DNA from: JAJISK01 sp046759185
GTDB taxonomy: Archaea > Thermoplasmatota > Thermoplasmata > RBG-16-68-12 > JAJISG01
Assembly: GCA_046759185.1 (NCBI GenBank)
Contig: JBHIBO010000019.1
Coordinates: 1-27,372, forward strand
DNA: 27,372 nt
Direction: 5' to 3'
Shown here: positions 1 to 5,712 of the stretch, in pieces
Layout of the letters: every line of letters starts with the position of its first letter
Numbering within the stretch: the stretch's first letter is position 1
Notes under the pieces: generated by a model
What the model saw: only the letters and a program-made list of their open reading frames with translations
Told to the model about the DNA's origin: nothing
Database searches by the model: none
Program-made: the position numbers and the translations under genes

Positions 1-1
1 G

Positions 2-202
2 GGCGCGGCACCCCTCTTGTCCAGCTTGGCTCCGACGGCGCTGTTATCCGCCCTTACAGGGACTGTGCTGGGTTTCGTCCTCAGAGGGGCGCGGCAGGAT
101 GAGGGCACGGTCAGAATCGCCACCAGGGCGGGCATCTACGGCATTTCCAGTGTTGCCATGTATGCATTCTTGTTCTGGTCATGGTTCGGCTTTGGTCGTT
201 GA
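2..202 (+). CDS. Membrane protein, C-terminal part (cut by window edge)
   Basis: The frame is open from the left edge to a TGA stop at 200-202, so the true start probably lies outside the window. A TTG at 17 is the only start-like codon near the edge. The roughly 66 visible residues contain two hydrophobic stretches separated by a charged segment with several Arg, Asp and Glu residues (near GARQDEGTVR), which looks like a two-helix membrane tail. I do not recognise a family. It belongs to the same group of short hydrophobic proteins that fills the first 4 kb. Confidence is limited by the truncation and the short length. Confidence 0.4.
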   Translation, partial: GAAPLLSSLAPTALLSALTGTVLGFVLRGARQDEGTVRIATRAGIYGISSVAMYAFLFWSWFGFGR

Positions 203-395
203 TGTGAAACGCGTGTCGTGGTGGTGGCGACCGTCTCTGATGAAGGTCGGGGTGTTGTGCGGTGTAGCCCTTCGTACTGGGGTTTCGTGGTCTGACTGTT
301 GGGGGCCCGATTATCAGGAGAGGCGAGGCGAGGGAGTGGGGTGAGAGGGTAACCTGCGGCCCATCGCTTTCATCCTCGCCTCATCCCCGCCATCT

Positions 396-620
396 CTAGG
401 ACTCTGAAGCTAGACCCCAGAGCGCGACAGCTACACCAATGGCAAAAATCACGAGACCGGCGGTGAAGAGAAAAACCAGCCGAGGCAGCACCGTTTCATA
501 GACGTTCCATGAGAACAAGGAACTCAGGTCTACAAGAGTGATGATGACGACTCCCACCAAGCTGATAATGCCGCCGACCAATGCAACAATAGCCCCCTTC
601 TTCACCAGACTCCTACGCAT
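396..620 (-). CDS. Small two-helix membrane protein, unknown function
   Basis: A 74-residue protein starts at the ATG at 620; a TTG one codon upstream is the alternative. A GGGAGGG Shine-Dalgarno-like run ends five bases before the ATG, which supports this start. The N-terminus is basic (MRRSLVKKG). A first hydrophobic segment spans about residues 10-30 and a second about 48-70, with a short polar loop between them, consistent with an integral membrane hairpin. It lies 53 bases downstream of the 46-residue gene at 674-814 on the same strand, and the two may be co-transcribed. No family is recognised. Confidence 0.5.
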   Translation of the reverse strand: MRRSLVKKGAIVALVGGIISLVGVVIITLVDLSSLFSWNVYETVLPRLVFLFTAGLVIFAIGVAVALWGLASES

Positions 621-673
621 CAATGCCCTCCCGATAGCTCTAGACTTGAGAATTCACTGGCCTGCTCCTTTGG

Positions 674-814
674 CTACTTCATGCCCAGACCAAAGAGCGC
701 CACCCCTGCCCCCAGGGCGATAATCGTCACAGCCACAGAGATGTCTAGGAATATTGCAAAGAAGCCGCCCACGATAACAGTGATTCCGCCGACCTTTACC
801 ACATTTCCATCCAT
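674..814 (-). CDS. Very small membrane protein (46 aa)
   Basis: This short frame runs from an ATG at 814 to a TAG at 674-676. The product begins MDGNVVKVGG and is mostly hydrophobic from residue 11 onward, rich in Ile, Val, Gly, Ala and Phe, ending FGLGMK. It would form one long or two short membrane helices. A GGGGGA run lies just upstream of the ATG and could act as a ribosome-binding site. Its neighbour at 396-620 has the same orientation and a similar two-helix character, which supports both being real. The function is unknown. The short length keeps confidence moderate. Confidence 0.4.
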   Translation of the reverse strand: MDGNVVKVGGITVIVGGFFAIFLDISVAVTIIALGAGVALFGLGMK

Positions 815-970
815 ATGCCGTCCCCCATGAGACGAAGAGGCATGGCAGGGCAAATAGAGAGTGTAAGAATGTTCAGCCGCGCCGGGCGAGAAGCGTGCTC
901 TCGGGGGGGCCCCGCCTGCGATGGGAACTTCATGTCCATAGCAGTCCCCTTTGGTGAAGTTGGGGTGGAG

Positions 971-1504
971 TCAGGGAAGGACCGGAGGAACGAGGAACCC
1001 GGCAAGGGCGAGCCCATCCGTCACGTTCCGACGTAGCCCTTGGACCTTCAGCAGGAATTCCTCGCCGTCCGCCGCTGCCCGCAGGTCATGGAAGAGTCTG
1101 CGAAGGCGTACGTCCCTAACCGTCAAGTCTACCTGCCCCTGTGGATGACGCCCAAGAAATCGCAAGACCCACCGTTCCCCGATAACACCAACAACAATCC
1201 CGACCACCGCCACGACGAGGAAGTACAGAATCACAACGTAGACGGACCCGAAGGCGTCGCGGAACAGAAGGAAGATGAGGGCGAAGAGTGCTGAGAGTCC
1301 CACGCCTGTGGCAACTGAGACCACCGTGTATCTTTGGCGTGCTTGCTTGGTTGGAGTGATGAGCCGGAGGGTCCCCATGCTCACTGCGAGAAGTTCGACG
1401 GGGTCAGACCCAACCCAACTCCCCCGTTTCGCCGCAAAGAGATAGTCCCTCAACACGCCAACGAGTGTGAGGCTCAGTGGGCTACAACTACGTTGTCCTG
1501 TCAT
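971..1504 (-). CDS. Membrane protein with cytosolic basic tail, unknown function
   Basis: A 177-residue protein starts at an ATG at 1504. A TATA-like box (GGAATAAAGA, centred near 1532) lies 28 bases upstream, so the mRNA would be leaderless at exactly this ATG. Two strong hydrophobic segments lie at about residues 63-80 and 85-108. They are followed by a charged region (about 110-160, rich in Arg and Asp) and a short hydrophobic C-terminal end. No catalytic motif or named family is visible. The long plus-strand frames over the same bases have biased, low-complexity products and are shadows. Confidence 0.55.
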   Translation of the reverse strand: MTGQRSCSPLSLTLVGVLRDYLFAAKRGSWVGSDPVELLAVSMGTLRLITPTKQARQRYTVVSVATGVGLSALFALIFLLFRDAFGSVYVVILYFLVVAVVGIVVGVIGERWVLRFLGRHPQGQVDLTVRDVRLRRLFHDLRAAADGEEFLLKVQGLRRNVTDGLALAGFLVPPVLP

Positions 1505-1527
1505 GTGCGAGACGGCACAGGGTCTCT

Positions 1528-1537
1528 TCTTTATTCC
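1528..1537 (-). promoter_or_regulatory. TATA-like box for the gene at 971-1504
   Basis: On the minus strand the bases read GGAATAAAGA, centred 28 bases before the ATG at 1504. This matches the spacing seen at other leaderless starts in this window. No transcript data are available. Confidence 0.4.
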
Positions 1538-1591
1538 GCCACCGGGCGCGGGATAGAGAGGGGGGGTGATGCGGGTGAGAGGGCCACTACG

Positions 1592-1798
1592 GTGGAAGGG
1601 GGATGCGGAGTCGGGGTTATCGACTTGGGCAGGGGCATCTATCTAGCGCTGTTGGGAATTGGATTTCAGCTGTACGCCCTGGCGACGAGACAGCCCATAG
1701 GTGGGCAGGCCGAGATGCTTGGGATACTCGGTCTCTTTCTCATAGCCGGGGGTGCTGCCATCGATTGGAGGCTGTCAAGGGGCAGGGGACGGGGATAG
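1592..1798 (+). CDS. Small two-helix membrane protein, unknown function
   Basis: The frame ends at TAG 1796-1798. The most plausible starts are GTG at 1592 or TTG at 1625; the longer in-frame extension upstream has shadow-like composition because it overlaps the start region of the opposite-strand gene at 971-1504. The product has a hydrophobic segment (IYLALLGIGFQLYAL), a short polar loop, a second hydrophobic segment (MLGILGLFLIAGGAAI), and a basic tail ending RLSRGRGRG. That layout is typical of a small membrane hairpin with a cytosolic basic end. No family is recognised and the start is uncertain. Confidence 0.4.
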   Translation: MEGGCGVGVIDLGRGIYLALLGIGFQLYALATRQPIGGQAEMLGILGLFLIAGGAAIDWRLSRGRGRG

Positions 1799-1975
1799 GC
1801 CCGATTGCCGAAGAGAGTGGCGAGGATGCGGCCTGGACCGGCATGTGGGCTGCGAGTGGCAGGCCGTCGCGCTAACATATTTGCACAGGCATCAAGTCAT
1901 GTCATCCCCTCCCGTCCGGGGGCGCCAAGGAGGGGCGCAGTTTTTCCAAAAGTACCCAAGGCCCGCCCAGCGGGG

Positions 1976-1983
1976 GGAGGTGA
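1976..1983 (+). promoter_or_regulatory. Strong Shine-Dalgarno site
   Basis: GGAGGTGA lies seven bases before the ATG at 1991. It decides the start of the SnoaL-like gene against longer in-frame extensions reaching back to 1805. A TATA-like stretch (near 1873-1882) about 115 bases upstream would give a leader of roughly 85 bases. Confidence 0.6.
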
Positions 1984-1990
1984 AAATGAG

Positions 1991-2419
1991 ATGAGTGTGG
2001 AAGAGAACCTGAAGCTGGTCGACGCCGGTTTGGAAGCCTACAATGCTCATGACCTGGATCGCTTCTTAGGATTCTACGCGGAGTCCGTGGTGAACTACAG
2101 CCCGGACCTGCCTGAACCCACCAAGGGCCTGGCAGCCCTTCGCGAGTGGTATGAGAAGAATGAAACTGGTTTCCCAGACCGCCGCATGGAGAAGGTGCGG
2201 GCCTTCGGCCAGGGCGACTATGTCTGCTTGGAGGTCGTCTGGAAAGGAACCCACAAGGAACCCATGCCGGGTCCGAAGGGCGAAACGATACCCGCCACAA
2301 ACAAGAGCGTAAAGAATCCGATAACCCTGGTCCTCAAGGTCGAGGAAGGCAAGGTCACTGAGGAACACACCTACTGGGACCAGCTCGCGACGTTGTCTCA
2401 ATTGGGCCTGACACCGTAG
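1991..2419 (+). CDS. SnoaL-like / NTF2-fold protein
   Basis: A 142-residue protein begins MSVEENLKLVDAGLEAYNAH and ends LSQLGLTP. The opening helix pattern, the 'YNAHDLDRFLGFYAESVV' region, a central 'GLAALREWYEK' helix, and the beta-rich second half ending in a 'TEEHTYWDQLATLSQLGL' motif match the SnoaL-like / ester-cyclase branch of the NTF2 fold. Members are small cytosolic cone-shaped proteins that bind hydrophobic ligands; many are isomerases, cyclases or uncharacterised. The substrate cannot be predicted. It lies among short membrane-protein genes with no obvious functional partner. The family assignment is fairly secure; the enzymatic role is unknown. Confidence 0.8.
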   Translation: MSVEENLKLVDAGLEAYNAHDLDRFLGFYAESVVNYSPDLPEPTKGLAALREWYEKNETGFPDRRMEKVRAFGQGDYVCLEVVWKGTHKEPMPGPKGETIPATNKSVKNPITLVLKVEEGKVTEEHTYWDQLATLSQLGLTP

Positions 2420-2511
2420 CCGGTCGCTGGACGAACTCTCCTCATCCCCAGCCGTCAGGCCGAGCATGGCGGCGAGACTCCGAACCTGCGTGTGGGCTGC
2501 CTGTCAGTCCT

Positions 2512-2520
2512 CGTATATTC
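2512..2520 (+). promoter_or_regulatory. TATA-like box for the 2545 gene pair
   Basis: CGTATATTC is centred about 28 bases before the ATG at 2545, predicting a leaderless transcript for the two-gene unit 2545-3125. Confidence 0.4.
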
Positions 2521-2544
2521 ACAACTCATAAGCCAAGCGCTGTC

Positions 2545-2856
2545 ATGGCGTTCCGAGAGATGTTAATGCGTCGGAAGACGATTGTAGGAGCCGCCGTGGG
2601 ATTGGTCGGGGCTTTCCTTCTGGCTCTGTTCCTCGGAAGCCTTGTGCCGCCACCTGCCGGACCATCGTCGGAGTGGAAGAGGGTTCGGGTCGAGGTCATA
2701 GTCTGCAGCCCTGAGACATCGACCTTCCCGCCGGGCCTCGCTGAGGACCCTGCGCCCAGACCGTTCGACGGGACGAGGACGATTATCGCGTATATCGAGG
2801 AGGCTGACGGCAGCATCACCGAGTGCTGGGTCTCCGTCTATCCCACCAACGGATGA
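2545..2856 (+). CDS. Membrane-anchored extracytoplasmic protein, unknown function
   Basis: A 103-residue protein has a basic start (MAFREMLMRRK) and one hydrophobic segment at about residues 13-33. A Pro-rich linker (PPPAGPSS) and a small polar, probably beta-rich domain follow. The hydrophobic segment could be an uncleaved anchor or a signal peptide, placing the rest outside the membrane. Two Cys residues in the outer domain (in VIVCSPE and ITECWV) could form a disulfide. The stop overlaps the start of the next gene in an ATGA arrangement, so the two are probably translated together. No family is recognised. Confidence 0.55.
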   Translation: MAFREMLMRRKTIVGAAVGLVGAFLLALFLGSLVPPPAGPSSEWKRVRVEVIVCSPETSTFPPGLAEDPAPRPFDGTRTIIAYIEEADGSITECWVSVYPTNG

Positions 2857-3125
2857 CCTTGACATCGCTTGGGAGACGACCGGCTGATACGAACCGCGTG
2901 GCAATCAGCAGATGGCATTACGTGATTGGTGGCTACCTCATCTTCGTTGGAGCATTCTACTTGGTGGCGCTTCTTCTCGGCTTAATCCCAGGGCTGGATA
3001 TGTCAAGATTCACCGTCTGGACTGTTCTCTTCTGGATGCAACCAACGTTGGTTGCATTCGGCGTTTACTACATCCTGACGGTGAGGAAGAAGGCCGAGCA
3101 AGGCGCCCTGGCATCCCTGCCATAG
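2853..3125 (+). CDS. Small two-helix membrane protein
   Basis: The ATG at 2853 overlaps the TGA of the preceding gene by four bases (ATGA), a classic coupling arrangement, which favours this start over an in-frame upstream extension. The 90-residue product has an amphipathic N-terminal stretch of about 20 residues and two membrane helices (near WHYVIGGYLIFVGAFYLVAL and FWMQPTLVAFGVYYILTV). It ends in a short charged tail (RKKAEQGALASLP). No domain is recognised. It probably pairs with the anchored protein encoded just upstream. Confidence 0.55.
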   Translation: MTLTSLGRRPADTNRVAISRWHYVIGGYLIFVGAFYLVALLLGLIPGLDMSRFTVWTVLFWMQPTLVAFGVYYILTVRKKAEQGALASLP

Positions 3126-3201
3126 CCCGGGTAACTTATACTGCGGCGAGTGCGGCCTAATCTGAAGGAATCCTGCTAAAGAAATGCCAGGATTCGTTCG
3201 T

Positions 3202-3356
3202 CTAGACCTCCACGACGTCTCGAAACGGGACGCTCGAGGATTTCAGGGTGGACCTCACTTCGTCCGGCGTCACGGTCTCTGAAGGTGCGGCATAGAGACT
3301 CGTCCCGCTGGTTGACTGGGACACAAGAGGGAGGCTCTCCTTCAGGCTGGATGCCG
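3202..3356 (-). pseudogene. Possible frameshifted C-terminal extension of the 3357-4019 gene
   Basis: Just past the stop of the gene at 3357-4019, another minus-strand frame stays open to a TAG at 3202-3204. It has protein-like composition (for example TSLYAAPSETVTPDEVRST and a FRDVVEV end). It has no good start codon of its own; a stop precedes it within the last codons of the upstream gene. A one-base shift in the short G/C runs near 3385-3395 would join it to the cytosolic tail of that protein. It could instead be a relic or chance. Confidence 0.25.
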
Positions 3357-4019
3357 CTATTTCGGGCTGTGTCCCCGTGACTTTGGTGGCGGCCCCGTCC
3401 TACTGAAGGCTATCAGACCCAAAACACCAAGAACGGCCAAGCCCGCGCCCGCAGCGAAGAGAGTCAAGGGGTCAAGAGGGAGGGGTAGGAGAGAGTGAAC
3501 CACCAGGTCCTCGCGAGGCCCTTCCTGGACGAAGTCGATGGGATCACCAGGCGTGAAGATGACTGCCTCGAGGCCTACGATGAATGCGCCTTCAAAGAGC
3601 AAACTCAATGGGAACAGAAAGGTAAGGACGTCCGCTTCTCGACTGGCCGGAATCCCATAGCTTCGTTCCGCATCGGATACGTACTCAAGCTTGTAGATGT
3701 TCGGCCTCTCCTCCGGTCCGGGGGTTCGGCCGACGACGTTGACGATGTAACGACTCGGCTGAACCGTGCCTTCCACAGAGAGGGTAATCACAAGAGTGTC
3801 GCCATCCATCACGCCCTGGAGAAGGACCGCGTTGTAGTCCGGGGGGATGTCGTCTTCCAAAGGATCCTGAACCCGAATGGGAGAACGATGGACGGGATTC
3901 CAGGCCAGAGCGGTCATCGTGAGGAGGACCACCCCCGTCGCGAGGATGGCAATCTCCGCTTTCCTTCGCAGCCGCGGACGCCTGAGAGGGTTCACCTCTT
4001 TGATATGCTTCGAGTTCAC
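3357..4019 (-). CDS. Bitopic membrane protein with extracytoplasmic domain
   Basis: A 220-residue protein starts at a GTG at 4019. An AAGGAGA element lies about 10 bases upstream. After a very basic N-terminus (PLRRPRLRRK) comes a first membrane helix at about residues 22-41. An extracytoplasmic domain of roughly 140 residues follows, with acidic and beta-like character, then a second helix near residues 185-207 and a short basic tail. The domain is not recognised. The start lies one base past the stop of the truncated frame at 4021-4131, suggesting that both once formed an operon. The tail may be frameshifted (see 3202-3356). Confidence 0.6.
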   Translation of the reverse strand: MNSKHIKEVNPLRRPRLRRKAEIAILATGVVLLTMTALAWNPVHRSPIRVQDPLEDDIPPDYNAVLLQGVMDGDTLVITLSVEGTVQPSRYIVNVVGRTPGPEERPNIYKLEYVSDAERSYGIPASREADVLTFLFPLSLLFEGAFIVGLEAVIFTPGDPIDFVQEGPREDLVVHSLLPLPLDPLTLFAAGAGLAVLGVLGLIAFSRTGPPPKSRGHSPK

Positions 4020-4020
4020 T

Positions 4021-4131
4021 TCAGTCTTTTCTCCTTGCTGCTGGAGATATCCGGGTTGGCGTCACGAGGAAGGCAATTGCGAGCAGGCACGACGCCAAGC
4101 CTCCCCAGAGCGTCGGTCCCCCGGGTGTCAG
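4021..4131 (-). pseudogene. Truncated C-terminal end of a membrane protein
   Basis: This minus-strand frame runs from just after a TAG at 4132-4134 to a TGA at 4021-4023. The 36 residues include a convincing membrane helix (LASCLLAIAFLVTP) and a basic end (ARRKD), but no reasonable start codon. It abuts the recombinase remnant on the opposite strand. The simplest reading is the surviving 3' end of a gene cut by an old insertion or recombination. It sits just upstream of the gene at 3357-4019. Confidence 0.35.
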
Positions 4132-4296
4132 CTAGGACGCGAGAGCATCGAGACCACTCAGATCTACGCGAAATTGGCCGATGAGACGTACGAGCAGGCC
4201 TACAGGGGATTTTACAACGATAATCTCCAGATAACCAGCCTTACGCAGAGAGAACCCAGCAAAAGCAGGGATACCAGTGACCCAGCGTATCGATAA
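4129..4296 (+). pseudogene. Tyrosine recombinase (phage/Xer-type integrase), C-terminal remnant
   Basis: The frame ending at TAA 4294-4296 contains 'QLGRESIETTQIYAKLAD', matching the last conserved block of tyrosine recombinases, usually LGH-xS-xxTTxxY, with the nucleophile Tyr in QIYAKL. Everything upstream (catalytic Arg, Lys and the His-x-x-Arg box) is missing, and the His of LGH reads as Arg. About 30 residues follow the Tyr motif. It is therefore a dead fragment of an integrase, not a working gene, and marks a former mobile-element site. Family identity is secure from the motif; the exact 5' boundary is not. Confidence 0.65.
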
Positions 4297-4323
4297 TTAA
4301 ACAGAAAATACCCAGGTAAAAAG

Positions 4324-4333
4324 GATTAAATAA
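4324..4333 (+). promoter_or_regulatory. TATA box of the mechanosensitive channel gene
   Basis: GATTAAATAA lies in a locally AT-rich patch (4290-4335) and is centred 27-28 bases before the GTG at 4357, predicting a leaderless mRNA. Confidence 0.5.
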
Positions 4334-4356
4334 GCTCCCCTGGCTCTTTCGAGGCC

Positions 4357-5712
4357 GTGGTCCCCCACGCCCTGTCTCTGGCGGATGATTTCCTCCAGTT
4401 CGTACAAACGTTCTGGCCCGCTTTCGTCCTCACCTTCTTCATCCTCGTGGCCTTCCTCTACATCTTCGCGTACCTGAACCGCTTTTTTGAGTACCTCAAG
4501 GCCCAGGAAAGTCGGTATCTGGATCGAAGGACCCTGGAACTCATCAAGCGTGCCATCATCGCCACGTGGACGTTCCTGGGCCTGGTTGTGGTCTTAGTTG
4601 CCTTCTCGGCGGGCTCGCCCCTCATCCGGAGCTACACGGAGCAGGTCGTCCTGCACACGCCCTCGATCCTCTTCGTGATCTTCATTCTGATGACCGCCCT
4701 GGTGGCCGCCCGAGCCGTCCGACGCTACCTTGCCTACCTCCGGGGGCAGCTGGAGGAGAAGCCGGAGAAGGTCATTCCGGCCCGATCCTTCGCGGTGACA
4801 GAGGTCATCACCCGCTACGCTCTCTACCTCTTCGGGGTCGTGGTCGCCGCCATCGGGGGTCTCGCCCTCCTTCCCCCCCAGAACCCCCTGGTGGCCGATT
4901 TCATCAGCCAGTACATCCTGGCGCCTTTAGCGCCCTATCTGAGCGCCTCCTTCCTCACCGTCCTCATCGCCACCTTCGTCATCATGGCCATCGCCGTCAG
5001 GGTGGCGGAGTCCTTCTTCACGGACTTCAAACTCCGGACCACCAAGTATAACCCCCGGGTCGTGGAACTCTTTCGGACCGCGACCAAGTACGCCATCTAC
5101 GCCGGAGCGGCCCTGGCCCTCATCTTCCTGATCCTCTCCGTCAACCTGTCGGCCGACCAGCTCCTCCTCATCGGCCTCATCCTGGTCATCGGAGGTTTCG
5201 CCGGCGTCCTTGTCCTCTACGAGGCCATCAGCGACGCCCTCGCCGGCGTCGCTCTCATCAATGCGGACCCGTACCAGGAAGGGGATCGCATCAAGATTGG
5301 GGAGAACCTCGTTGCCGACGTCCTGGAGGTCAACTTGACCCTCACGAAGGTGAAGAGCCTGCGGGGCGAGGTGGTCAATCTTCCCAACAAGGAGCTTCTC
5401 TCCGAGACCATCACCAACTTCAGCCGGTCCAGGACCTACGCCATGACCGTGGACATCACCGTGAGCTTCGACCGGCCCCACCGGAAGGTGGAGGCGCTGT
5501 TGACGGAGGCGGCGCACCGGGTGGACGGCATCCTGCCCGATCCGGCCCCCATCGTCTACGCCCGGGAGATTCACGGCAACGCCGTGAGCTACCAGCTCTG
5601 GGCGTACATCTCGGACCCGGCTCAGATGAAGCAGATCAAGAGCGAACTCATCTCCAAGGCCCAGGAGTTGTTCCACGAGGAGAATATCAAGCTTCTGTTT
5701 CTACAGGTTTAG
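4357..5712 (+). CDS. mscS: Mechanosensitive ion channel family protein (MscS-like)
   Basis: A 451-residue integral membrane protein starts at a GTG placed 27-28 bases after a clear TATA box. About seven hydrophobic segments come first (near residues 14-38, 65-85, 95-118, 150-172, 190-215, 240-262, 268-292). The MscS core follows: a pore-lining helix (VLYEAISDALAGVAL), the 'DPYQEGDRIKIGENLVADVLEV' beta domain, the 'NLPNKELLSETITNFSR' signature, and an alpha/beta C-terminal cage domain. Such channels open under membrane tension and release solutes during hypo-osmotic shock. It is longer at the N-terminus than E. coli MscS. The 3' end overlaps the convergent permease gene by 26 bases. Confidence 0.9.
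   Translation: MVPHALSLADDFLQFVQTFWPAFVLTFFILVAFLYIFAYLNRFFEYLKAQESRYLDRRTLELIKRAIIATWTFLGLVVVLVAFSAGSPLIRSYTEQVVLHTPSILFVIFILMTALVAARAVRRYLAYLRGQLEEKPEKVIPARSFAVTEVITRYALYLFGVVVAAIGGLALLPPQNPLVADFISQYILAPLAPYLSASFLTVLIATFVIMAIAVRVAESFFTDFKLRTTKYNPRVVELFRTATKYAIYAGAALALIFLILSVNLSADQLLLIGLILVIGGFAGVLVLYEAISDALAGVALINADPYQEGDRIKIGENLVADVLEVNLTLTKVKSLRGEVVNLPNKELLSETITNFSRSRTYAMTVDITVSFDRPHRKVEALLTEAAHRVDGILPDPAPIVYAREIHGNAVSYQLWAYISDPAQMKQIKSELISKAQELFHEENIKLLFLQV

Noticed and set aside
1805..1990. Upstream extension of the SnoaL-like protein
   Set aside because: The extra residues do not fit the family, and a strong Shine-Dalgarno site sits just before ATG 1991.
3495..4184. 229-codon plus-strand frame
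   Set aside because: It is mostly antisense to the gene at 3357-4019. Only a different frame near 4129-4296 shows integrase similarity.
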